From Neolecta irregularis DAH-3 (lineage: Eukaryota; Ascomycota; Neolectomycetes; Neolectales; Neolectaceae): a stretch of 18,866 nucleotides of DNA. Positions 1-8,881 of this stretch are shown here, in pieces. Every line of letters begins with the position of its first letter. The first letter of the stretch is position 1. The notes beneath the pieces are model-generated. The model worked only from the letters and a program-made list of their open reading frames with translations. It made no database searches and had not been told where the DNA came from. Both the position numbers and the translations under genes were made by a program. Location of the stretch: positions 1 through 18,866 of the forward strand of contig LXFE01000990.1 of assembly GCA_001929475.1 (NCBI GenBank). The letters run 5' to 3'.

Positions 1-98
1 GGATATGATAGTGGATCGGGAATGAGATAGACGATAGTAAAAATCGCGTAGGAAAGAGGGAGAGGAATAAGCTTGTGCGAGGAGACCCGATAGCATCT
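1..98. other. Window edge, nothing recognised
   Basis: Purine-rich sequence with several GATAG-like words and no convincing open frame. It lies directly upstream of the fold-back hairpin. Confidence 0.3.
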
Positions 99-167
99 TT
101 TTAGGCGTTATCCCTCAGCTTAGTATTTCTTTACGACAAATACTCGACTGAGGATTTTCGCCTAAAA
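99..167. repeat. 69-bp imperfect palindrome (fold-back hairpin)
   Basis: A 30-nt left arm (99-128) can pair with a 30-nt right arm (138-167) across a 9-nt loop (129-137). 23 of 30 positions match. The outermost nine (TTTTAGGCG against CGCCTAAAA), the central CCTCAG block and the loop-proximal TATTT are perfect. It could be a fold-back element end, a structured transcript or a cruciform. No coding frame explains it, and the sequence does not decide which of these it is. Confidence 0.7.
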
Positions 168-279
168 TTCTTCATTCAAGGAAACGGCCACGATGAAGTC
201 TTTCCCCAAGCAACCTTTCAAGACGGCGCCAATTTTGAAGTCCAGAATGGCAGAGATAGTATTGACAAGTTGCCTGTCG

Positions 280-505
280 AAGAGGGCGGGCAGGGTGAAG
301 AGGGCAGGCAGCAATGGGCAAGCAGGGCAGGGCAATAAAGGGCGAGGAGAGGGAGCAGCAATGGGTGAGGTGGGCAGGGCGATAACAGGCGAGGAGGGCG
401 GGCGGTAATCGGCGGGACAGTAACGGGCGATGAGGGCATGTAATAATGAGCGACAAGGGCGGGTGAGGGCGGCCGACGAACGGGGACGGGCGACAAGGCA
501 GTAGA
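280..505 (+). repeat. Degenerate G-rich minisatellite
   Basis: About 225 bp of strongly strand-skewed sequence made of loosely repeated words such as GGGCGAG, GGGCAGG, GGGCGGG and GGGCGAT separated by A-rich spacers like AATAA or ACAGTAA. The plus strand is G-rich with many GGG runs 5-15 nt apart, which could form G-quadruplexes. Proline- and arginine-rich frames on the minus strand are by-products of the composition. No fixed period is visible; spacing is roughly 11-13 bp. Confidence 0.7.
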
Positions 506-995
506 GCTCTAATATCATGTGTTATGGCCCAAACACAACACTGCTCAGGTGAACTATTTACACCAACACAAGTCTACAAGTGACAAAAGGGGAACACCTT
601 GAACTCTCACAAAGGAATAATTTGGTGAAACACCACCATTACTGAAGGAGGTTTGCAATAATATCGCGTTAAAATTGTACTATATAGTAGATAAGTCCAT
701 ACGTAGCCAAAATCCATGTTCACTTGGGCTCGAAATAAAACCTAGTCTTATTCGTATTAGGGCTCTATCAGGTACAGAAAGTGGGTGGATTAAGACGTGT
801 GTAACGGAGAGGCTTCCGCCGAGTAAGCCTGGATAGCGGTAAAGGGAGGAGTGGAGACTCCCCCAGCGGATGAGAGGGGAATAGCTTAGACACTAAGTAG
901 CCATGTATATAGTACCTGTGTGGAAGATAGCTGTCATCCCTAGGGTGACGACTAAATGTCACAAAGTTAGCCCTCCGCTACAACGTAAAGTTCAT
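506..995. other. Non-coding stretch with short hairpins
   Basis: No supported gene. Two perfect short stems are visible: AGGCTT (810-815) with AAGCCT (825-830), and GGAGT with ACTCC around 847-860. From 760 to 960 it is richer in GC than its surroundings. It could be a decayed element or an unrecognised structured RNA; I match it to no RNA family. Confidence 0.3.
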
Positions 996-1298
996 TCAGT
1001 GATCGACAGAGCCCAACTGAAAAGACGAAAAGAATGAGCCTTGCAGCACAGGGAATTCGGTTTTAGTCAGGGTGATAAGACCAAGATCCTCTGTAATGCA
1101 TTGGAAGAGTTTGACCTTGGGAAGTGATATAGTTTGATAACTTGTGGTCATGATGTTGGTTCGATAGTCAACACCGTGTCTTGGATCAAAAGACGTTCTT
1201 ATTGATTGTCCTTGGAGCGTGTATTTTGCAATTCGCGTTGAATTAGAATAACAGAGACGTGTCTGAATACAACACAAGAGTGTGAAATGAAAAATCAT
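996..1298 (-). CDS. Hypothetical ORF, 100 codons, unrecognised
   Basis: An open frame of 100 codons on the minus strand, starting with a weakly hydrophobic stretch (MIFHFTLLCC) and ending SVDH. I recognise no domain. The hydrophobic start might suggest a signal peptide but is short and interrupted by charged and polar residues. It lies about 270 bp upstream of VPS1 and is divergent from it. It may equally be chance in AT-rich DNA: there is no homology I can recall and no clear exon partner. Confidence 0.2.
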   Translation of the reverse strand: MIFHFTLLCCIQTRLCYSNSTRIAKYTLQGQSIRTSFDPRHGVDYRTNIMTTSYQTISLPKVKLFQCITEDLGLITLTKTEFPVLQGSFFSSFQLGSVDH

Positions 1299-1568
1299 AG
1301 CTATTCAAGGAGTAAAGAATCAAGAAAACACAATGTCAAAAGGACCATTCAAGTCTTCCATTACATTCTCACTACTACCATCACGTAAATTAAACATAGA
1401 ATAGTCGTTTAATAGTGAATTCTATGATTTACTTGTATTTTCTCGCTTTTCTCTCATTCGTATCCAAGGTCATTCAAGTACGAATTATTGAGTTTATATC
1501 TCAACAGGACGTTCCCCTGAAGACAACTTCGCCTATTTACATCACTCGCAACCTTTGACTTTCGCATC

Positions 1569-4133
1569 ATGTCTACTGCAGATCCGAGCAAAGGGATAAT
1601 GGATAAACACCTTATCACGACAATAAACAAGCTTCAAGTAACAAGACTTGTAAAATTTGCTTATCAGTTGAGGATGCTTTCGCGACTGTCGGCGTCCAGA
1701 ACCCCGTAGATCTTCCCCAAATCACCGTTATCGGCTCTCAATCAAGCGGAAAATCGTCAGTCTTGGAAAACATTGGTATCTTACTATATCGTCTAACAAC
1801 TGTACTGACACATCAAGTGGGACGTGACTTTCTACCTCGTGGTAAACACTTTCCAAGGGCTAGTTCAATTTGCTCATGATATCCAGGGACCGGAATTGTT
1901 ACAAGACGACCTTTGGTAAATATCCGCAGCATCGGGGTCTTATTGTCCAGATTTTGCAATTAATACATCGTCCTGCAGGCTCAACCGATGGCTTGAAAGA
2001 TGGTGCCAAGAATGAAGATTCAGCCGGCAATGGTGATGAATGGGGAGAATTTCTACATATTCCAGGTCAAAAATATTATGACTTCTCAAAAATCAGAGAT
2101 GAGATTATTCGTGATACCGAAGCGAAAACTGGTCGAAATGCGGGAATCTCTGCGGTCCCAATTAATTTAAGGATCTACTCACCTAATGTTCTCACTCTCA
2201 CGCTGGTCGATCTTCCTGGAACGACCAAGGTTCCGGTGGGAGACCAACCAAAAGATATTGAGAAACAGATTCGCGAGATGATTCTCAAGTACATCACAAA
2301 ACCTAACGCTATTATCCTTGCCGTTACCGGCGCAAACACAGATCTAGCGAACTCTGACGGTCTAAAGATGGCAAGAGAGGTTGATCCGGAAGGTACCCTA
2401 TCACGTTCATCGTGATCACTTATTGTAGGAACTCGAACAATTGGTGTCCTTACAAAAGTCGACCTAATGTACAGTCTATTAGCTCCGTTGCTCTAATGGC
2501 GAAGGGATCAAGGAACAGACGTCGTTGATATTCTCGCAGGACGGATCATTCCTCTTCGCCTCGGATACGTTCCGGTTGTCAATAGAGGTCAACGAGACAT
2601 CGAGACTAATAAAGCTATCTCAGCGGCTCTAGAACATGAAAAAGCCTTCTTTGAGAACCATCCATCTTACCGATCGAAAGCTCAGTATTGCGGTACTCCC
2701 TTCTTGGCTCGTAAACTCAATATGGCATGTTTGATCTTGTTCTTTCCTGCTCATCAGTCAGATTCTCATGCATCATATTAAGAACACATTACCCGAAATC
2801 AAAGCCAAGATTTCCGCCGCATTAGCCAAATACGGAGCTGAACTTGCACAACTAGGTGACTCAATACTGGGCAACAATTCGAATATTGTCCTAAACATTA
2901 TCACTGAATTCTGTAACGATTATCGAACCGTTCTTGACGGTCAAAATCAAGAACTCTCTTCGAACGAATTGTCAGGTGGTGCTCGTATCAGTTTTGTCTT
3001 TCATGAATTGTACGCCAACGGAGTCAAAGCTGTCGATCCCTTTGATCAGGTTAAAGATCTTGACATCAGGACTATTCTTTACAACTCATCTGGTTCATCA
3101 CCCGCTTTATTTGTGGGAACAGCTGCTTTCGAAGTGATCATTAGACAACAAATCAAACGTTTGGAAGAACCTAGTTTGAAATGTGCGACGCTCGTTTATG
3201 ACGAATTGAACCGTATTCTTTCACAGTTGCTTCAAAAACCTGTATGGTCTTGATCATACTCCTCTAATACCCAGTTCTTCAAAAGGTATCCTGCGCTTCG
3301 AGAGCGATTCCATGCTGTTGTCATCGCTTTCTTTAAGAAATGCATGACTCCCACGAATAAGCTCGTACAGGATTTGGTTGCTATGGAGGCTTGCTATATT
3401 AATACCGGACATCCAGACTTTATCAGTGGTCAACGAGTATGTTACAATAATTCGATTGCCGAATTGATATTTTAGGCTATGACTATTGTGGGCGAGAAAA
3501 TGCTGGCAAACAAACCAGTACAAGTTGATCCAAAGACCGGCAAACCGATTGCATCACATATCTCCACAGGCTCAGACGTCAATGTTGAAAACTCTGGGTT
3601 CTTTGGAAGTTTCTTCGCTGCGAAGAACAAGAAAAAGATGGCTGCGATGGAGCCGGCAAGTCAAGTTATTGATAAAACCCCTTACTGGATAGCCTCCAGC
3701 TGTGCTGAAAGCGTCTGGGACACTCAACGAACGTGAAACTGTGGAGACTGAAGTAATTAGTACGCGAAATTTCTCTGCATGCCCGCTTAACTATATTCAG
3801 AGTTGTTAATCATGTCCTATTTCAATATCGTAAAGAGGACAGTCATTGATATGGTACCGAAGGCGATCATGTTCAATCTCGTGGGGTATATTATACGTCG
3901 ATTGAGTCTTGGTTGATCAGCCATAGATTCTCTCGCCATGATATGCAGCGCGAACTTCTCGAAAACCTCTACAAGACAGATGTTCTTGACGATCTTCTCA
4001 AGGAAAGCGAATACACCATCAACCGCAGGAAAGAATGCCAAAGAATGGTCGATTCACTTGCTCAAGCATCGGAAATTGGTTCGCCATTTCACTGACCACA
4101 CAACACTAATTTGCTCTAGTCGCGAATGTCTAG
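1569..4133 (+). CDS. VPS1: Vps1, dynamin-like GTPase (vacuolar/endosomal membrane fission)
   Basis: Dynamin-family GTPase acting in Golgi-to-vacuole sorting, endosome recycling and peroxisome fission. Fourteen exons: 1569-1637, 1673-1775, 1818-1841, 1887-1915, 1951-2392, 2429-2468, 2505-2724, 2762-3241, 3275-3436, 3476-3659, 3700-3759, 3801-3885, 3927-4078, 4120-4133. They give 687 residues (yeast Vps1 is 704). The P-loop GSQSSGKS is at residues 44-51, switch-2 DLPG at 163-166 and TKVD at 232-235. The stalk follows ([25 protein letters not shown]), then the variable [17 protein letters not shown] insert and a C-terminal GED ending SEIVANV. There is no PH or proline-rich domain, as expected for Vps1. 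An in-frame ATG at 1599 ([13 protein letters not shown]) matches the start of yeast Vps1 and is the alternative start. Intron 2725-2761 is GC-AG. The acceptor of intron 3886-3926 could instead be at 3920. Very small exons (24, 29, 40 and 14 nt) are notable. Convergent with the ligase gene. Confidence 0.95.
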
Positions 4134-4325
4134 GTAGATTCGGAGTTTGTGGATTCTTTCAGAATTTAAAATGTTCTATTCATAGAACCAACACTCGTTA
4201 ATGTCCCCTAATGAAATATACATGCGATGTCAATCCCAACTACCATTTTCCCAGTTCAGTCCCAATGTTCCCATTTTGCATTAAACATGCTATAGCTTCC
4301 ATATTGCACCAAAGGGAATATTAGT
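4134..4325. other. Convergent 3' intergenic region (VPS1 / ligase)
   Basis: 192 bp between two stop codons on opposite strands, presumably both 3' UTRs. It contains a short imperfect direct repeat, TCCCAAC..CCATTTTC (about 4233-4250) and TCCCAAT..CCATTTTG (about 4260-4279). Confidence 0.4.
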
Positions 4326-7300
4326 TCAAACAAAAGCCCACAATAAATGTTTAGCCGTGTCTTCATCCTCGATAATTCGCCAATCGAAAACGTAAACGCT
4401 CTCGCTCAATTTCCCTTCCCTGAATGCATCTCGAATTTTTGAGAGCATGGACATCATTTCCTTTCTCTGTCTCTCCTCAATGAGAATGACAATTCTGGAA
4501 AGATGGGATATGTTGAGCTGGATGGGATCATCCCATTGTAATATCTGTTTCACCTTGTGTCCTTCAAGAACGGTGTAGATGTAGCGTGATTTTTCAAGGC
4601 TAGAAGCGAGAAATATAGTGGAATCAGAGTTAAACAGGCTGTTTTTATTAATCGAACATTTCTTAGTCCGCGAGTGGTTCAAAGCAAAAGAGCCTAGCAG
4701 TGTTCGCCGATGTTTAGGAAGAGGCATAAGAGAATCTTGAATGTTCTCTAAACCGTCGTTTTCTTTATTAGAGTCTTCAAGTGTTCTTTTTTGAAGTTTC
4801 ACAGGTTGATGGAACGAGTCATATCGCAACGATGAAGGAGTATTCAGTAATCCAGAGGTCGAAGGTTTCTCGGAACATGAAGACACTAATGATGAAGCAG
4901 CTGTAGAAGGACCTTTGTCTGCAATATCAAAGGGATTTGCTTCCGCTGATCGATTCCTCGATGGGGTATTTGGAACCGAACCACTGAAAAGTGACGCTTT
5001 TGAGCGTTGTTTCCGAATTTCAAGGCCGTGCAAAAGGGTGGCTTGTATGTCCAGTGTCATTGTAGGTTTCAATAGGGATTTTGTTGACGAAGTATCTTCC
5101 AGGTTCGTCTGCTTGCATTTTGAAACACTCCTCAGGTCCATCATTTTAGGTGGAGCGTCTTGCAATCCTTTAGATGAAATAGCTTTGATTCTACATGCTG
5201 AAAGGATTTTCTGAGGAGTAGTGGGAGTTGAGCGCTTAGGGGGAGTCTTCGTTTTAGCTTGATTATGGAGCTCATCTGTTTCTGCTAGAGCTTCTTGCCA
5301 TGCTTCGATTTCTCCGGGGAGAGGTAACCCGGTTGCTTCTTGTGCAAGCGCCTGATATTCGTTATAATCCACAGCATCCAGCCATACTCGATCGAAATGA
5401 TGTTTGATAAAACGGGGCCATCTTAGAACACTGTAGTCTATTGCACCGGGTTTGTGAAAACCAGACCCAAAGATCTCGAAGACCATTGGATCCTTGAAAA
5501 CGACAGTTAAAGGTGATTCTTGTGTTAGTTCCGGCCGTATCTTATAATTCGCTGGCATGATGAAACTCTAAAAGGTTATTAGGGTACTTGGAACTTATTA
5601 TTACATTTGCTTTGTATGTTATGGCGTTGCTTTTGTTGATGTTATTCAAGTTGAATAGATCTGCCATCGCAATATCATAAGTGAGCACATCCACTACAAG
5701 GAAATCGGGTTTGGCTCCCTATAGAGTGAGGAATTTCTTCGAGAGATAACTTGCCCTCTTTTTGACATCGTCCTTATTCGTCACCAAGCCAATATGGAAA
5801 ACATTCCACATGTGCGATCCAAGTTTTCGGTCCTTTGCTCTCTTGGTGTTAAAGCCCGCTCCAACGATCGCAACATCTGCCGTATCTCCAAATCCGTTTA
5901 TATAATCTTTCTTGAGTTTGACCCAATCGTGATTATGACCGTATAATGGCAAGTATGGACTGTCCGCTTTCTTGATAACTAGGCCTTCTTGTCGAGCAGT
6001 GATAATTTCTGCTTTGAATTTCCGGAAGGAATTGAGCTTGCCAGCATAATCAGTCTTGAAGTCAAACTGCCGACGAGCTGCTAACTGTGACTTTTCATTA
6101 ATTTTGGATTCTTTCTGGATATCAAACCCATCCAGACCTTATATCTATCAATGATTCTAGCGTTTTCCTCCTTTCTTCATAGGTTTCGCCTAGCAGGGAT
6201 CTGTCGTCCACCAGAATGCAATCAAAGAAGACAATCATCAGATGTTCAGTCTTTGGTATTCGACGGGTCTTATCGCGACCTAAGCCTCTATTCGCTCTTG
6301 TTACATGATATCGAATAACATCGAATGGCTGAATCGCTTTGAGTTTGTCATCATATACAACCAACTCGCCTTCGATGATGCATTTTTGTTGAAAAGCTCG
6401 ATTCTGTCTAGTGAATCTCAATGCTTCGATTATGATTCTAAATGTGGGTGAGAGAAATGATGGCATATGTACGGCAAAGTTCTCTTGCGATCCTGTGTAC
6501 TGTTTCTTCCACTTTTACTAAAGATTTTGATTGGAGAGTGCTCATCAGCCAGATCGACATGTATTTGCATTCTATTAATCAATTGAAATCAACCAAAAAA
6601 ATACCTACCGCTCGCCATCATATTTAATTTCGGCATAAACACGGCTTTTGTTTATTACGTCGACTGTGTGTTTACAACCCATGCCTTTCTGACATTTTGG
6701 AATTCGCACAGGTGTTCCAATTTGTGGCCGGAAGGCGGGATCTCGATCTTCCCAGTACAAAGCTTCACAAGCCTTTCTTATGTCATGCTTTCTACAGGAT
6801 TTAGAGGGCTTAGCATAGCGGGTAACGTACATCGAGTAGATTCGAGGTAAGCACTGATCGATTCTTACAAGGACAAAACCCTCAGAAAATTCCACCGGTC
6901 GAAGGTCCTTTAGTAGAATCCTTACGAACCATTTTGCTTCATTTGGCGTCATGCGATTGAAATTTGGCTTGATAATCTTTAAACAACATTTTCTTTCATG
7001 GGTTGGCATTCTCTGCACGTCTTGATTCTGAATTAGTTCTGAAAATGTAGAAAGCGTAGCAAGCTCATTGAAAGTTCCTTCAATGTCAAGAATGGTCAAG
7101 TTTGAAATTTGGTGCGACCCCTTCCCCAGGATTAGCTTAATATTTGATCAAAGTGAAGTAATACAGGAAATGTCAGATCAACGATGCGTTTCAGAGCAGT
7201 TCCTAGATCTCCATTTCCACTCTCTCGCCAATTCTCAAGTTGGGTCTTTCTGTGTTCGATGTCGAGTACCTTGGTAAAGATTTTGACCAGCGAATTCTCG

Positions 7301-7521
7301 CGAAGCGCGTAAACCCTATCTTTTCGCATATCCGGAAGTAGCATGCTAAGAAGGGCTAGCGTCATCTTTGAGTTATTCTTTAAAATGTCTTTATGACAGT
7401 TGAAAAACACGTTGAGCGTTTCAGAGTAGACTTGTTTTGTTCGTATTTTCGATAATTTTGCAAGTTGAGCTCTTTCTAGAGCTTCGAGTAAATTACACAC
7501 ATCACCAAAAAGTATGGACAT
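4326..7521 (-). CDS. ATP-dependent DNA ligase, DNA ligase IV-like paralogue
   Basis: Seals nicks or breaks in DNA through a lysyl-AMP intermediate. Exons, 5' to 3' on the minus strand: 7521-7165, 7120-6831, 6791-6609, 6571-6473, 6437-6128, 6090-5751, 5714-5605, 5567-4326, giving 976 residues. The N-terminal DNA-binding domain starts FGDVCNLLEALE. Motif I is KYDGER, with catalytic Lys about 272. Motif III/IIIa is FFDCILVDD, motif IV EGLVIKKAD and motif V WVKLKKDY. The OB-fold end (VFEIFGSGFHKPG) precedes about 300 Ser/Thr/Lys-rich residues and a C-terminal block that may be a divergent BRCT. Start and motifs resemble a LIG4-related paralogue of filamentous ascomycetes rather than canonical LIG4 with its tandem BRCT and XRCC4 linker; that assignment is from memory. 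Intron 6792-6830 is frame-preserving without a stop and was called because removing it restores the expected helix-rich segment. An ACGCGT box lies upstream. Confidence 0.9.
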
Positions 7522-7609
7522 GATTGCAATTAAAAGTTTGGCTACGCCAGCGTGCCGCGAACGGTTCTGGAAGGAACGTCGGAGATTATTATGGCTATGA
7601 TGCCTGAAT

Positions 7610-7860
7610 TAAAGTTTTGGTGGAGAACCCGAAGATCATCGAAATCGCGAGATGGGCCCACGTGCTTACGCGTTTATTTCCACTCCACCAAAATATATTT
7701 TTTCCTAATGAAGAAATTTGTTGAGGTGGATAAATATAAAGATGCGTTTGCCAGCTCTCCGAAAAATATAATATTTTCTTTTTGGAAAATTATGAATTCA
7801 TGATATTTTATGTTATTTTGGCTAAACGCACTCTCCGGTGCCTCACCAAAATTCAAAAAT
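7610..7860. mobile_element. MITE-like block of nested inverted repeats
   Basis: AT-rich block with several inverted repeats: TTTTGGTGGAG (7615-7625) with CTCCACCAAAA (7683-7693), perfect over 11 bp; ATTTTGG (7815-7821) with CCAAAAT (7846-7852); and GATGCGTTTGCC (7741-7752) with GGCTAAACGCA (7820-7830), inverted with one indel. No transposase frame is present. The pattern fits a decayed non-autonomous DNA transposon, but I see no clear target-site duplication, so the borders are approximate. Confidence 0.4.
7668..7673. promoter_or_regulatory. ACGCGT (MCB-type) box upstream of the ligase gene
   Basis: Palindromic ACGCGT about 147 bp upstream of the ligase ATG, with CACGTG (7659-7664) just beside it. 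In yeasts ACGCGT is the MBF site of G1/S-expressed replication and repair genes, which suits a ligase. A six-base match in a kilobase-scale region can arise by chance. Confidence 0.35.
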
Positions 7861-8020
7861 TACCCTTACCCTCGCCCTCACTTTCTCAATTCTACTGGTA
7901 ACAGATGATGAATGTATATGAACAAAGATTGAGAGGGATTGGAGAGAAAGGGGATCATCATGACATAAGGTTGAGTTAAATATAAAGAGGAGACAGTAGC
8001 CGTACCTATATTCTTGCTTT

Positions 8021-8075
8021 GTATTCTCCGAGATATAGGTAAGTGATTCCGACTATATACTCTCTGAGATATGGA
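8021..8075 (+). repeat. Imperfect direct repeat, two copies
   Basis: TATTCTCCGAGATATAGG (from 8022) is repeated as TACTCTCTGAGATATGGA (8058-8075), with starts 36 bp apart. It lies about 100-150 bp upstream of the 116-codon ORF and may be part of that unit's promoter or leader. A plus-strand TATAAAGAGG lies just upstream at 7981-7990. Confidence 0.45.
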
Positions 8076-8179
8076 CTGATTCAATCTTGTCTAGTCTCCC
8101 ATAAGCAGTCTAGCGTGTTCACCATTACACACAAGGTTACACCAACATTGTCAGGTTATACAAACGCGAACGTTACAGC

Positions 8180-8530
8180 ATGAATACAGATGAGGATGAT
8201 GAATACAGCAGTCATGTCAGTAAGGACTGCAGAGATTGTCAAAGTGGAGCTAGGATGATTGCATTTGCACTTCAGCAACTTGCTACAATAACAGAAAATG
8301 TTGTTACTGCTACAAATTATGCACTATCAAAACCAGAGCGTGCTGTTGGAAAGCTCCTGAAGGAGTACACAGGTGTGCTAAGCGATCGTGATATTATGAA
8401 GGCAGTGGGTTTGTTTGAGACAGAGATGAAGGCTGGAATGTTCCTGGTAATGAAGAAAGGAGAGTTCCAGGATATGTGGCTGCAGGATCAGCTGGACCGG
8501 CTGAAACAGCAGGGAAAGGCAAAACGTTGA
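8180..8530 (+). CDS. Intronless 116-codon ORF, possibly transposon-derived
   Basis: Complete ATG-to-TGA frame of 116 residues, starting MNTDEDDEYSSH and ending RLKQQGKAKR. It is acidic at the start and basic at the end, probably all-helical (ALQQLATITENVV, GLFETEMKAGMFLVMK, MWLQDQLDRLKQQG), and has one CRDC pair near residues 17-20. I do not recognise a named domain. It has no intron in a region where nearly all genes are intron-dense, its codons are richer in G/C than its neighbours' and it sits among repeats, so I infer a transposon-associated or horizontally spread small protein. The same frame continues beyond the TGA to 8788 with a Cys-pair motif. A plain host gene of unknown function remains possible. 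Confidence 0.55.
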   Translation: MNTDEDDEYSSHVSKDCRDCQSGARMIAFALQQLATITENVVTATNYALSKPERAVGKLLKEYTGVLSDRDIMKAVGLFETEMKAGMFLVMKKGEFQDMWLQDQLDRLKQQGKAKR

Positions 8531-8881
8531 GAATTCTATATCTATACTTGTCTATTCTTTCAAAAAACTGTTAAGTTTAGGAAATACCGCTGTTGCCCCG
8601 TATGCGAGACAGTATACAGCGACACCCGCCCACTGCGGCACTATCGCAACACCAGCAGCATGATGGGCAGCCGCCGCAAGATGCTCTATTCCAGAACGAG
8701 AGAGTCGGGCGCGAGCCGTATGTGGACCGCTGCACGAGGGGTAGGCGAACCGGAAAGCACAAACAGCGTGTTGAAGCGGGAGCAATAGTGTTTTGGGGAT
8801 TGAGAGGACAGAAGGACTGCCAAAGTATGCGGTCGGCATCCAGTCCTCGCCGCTGGTTTGAACCCGATGAAAGGAAATGTG
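8531..8881 (+). pseudogene. GC-rich remnant in frame with the preceding ORF
   Basis: After the TGA at 8528-8530 the same frame stays open for 85 codons, to a TAG at 8786-8788. It encodes a Cys-pair segment, RCCPVCETVYSDTRPLRHYR, that looks like half of a C2H2-type finger, followed by an Arg/Ser-rich tail. The rest, to 8881, has no supported gene. The GC content from 8590 to 8870 stands out from the AT-rich flanks. Readings: a decayed downstream part of the same element, read-through, or chance. The minus-strand alanine-rich frames here look like composition shadows. Confidence 0.3.

Larger units (their letters stand above)
7522..8179. other. Promoter and insertion-like intergenic region
   Basis: 658 bp without a supported gene. 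The part next to the ligase start holds CACGTG (7659-7664) and ACGCGT (7668-7673). From 7610 to 7860 it is very AT-rich with nested inverted repeats. From 7890 to 8165 it leads into the 116-codon ORF and contains an imperfect direct repeat. Confidence 0.4.

Noticed and set aside
162-518. Long proline/serine-rich ORFs on the minus strand and a glycine/arginine-rich one on plus
   Set aside because: They translate the G-rich minisatellite in several frames at once, have no domain and follow base composition only.
6122-6130. A nonsense mutation or frameshift in the ligase after RSGW
   Set aside because: A 37-bp intron (6091-6127) with an ATTAATG branch-like site joins RSGW to SQLAARRQFDF in frame and restores the family pattern.
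4326-7521. Calling this gene canonical LIG4
   Set aside because: Its N-terminus and tail differ from LIG4, and I see no tandem BRCT with XRCC4-binding linker; it is left as LIG4-like.
8835-8875. tRNA T-arm-like GTTTGAACCC
   Set aside because: The flanking bases do not pair as a T stem, and no acceptor or anticodon arm can be built around it.
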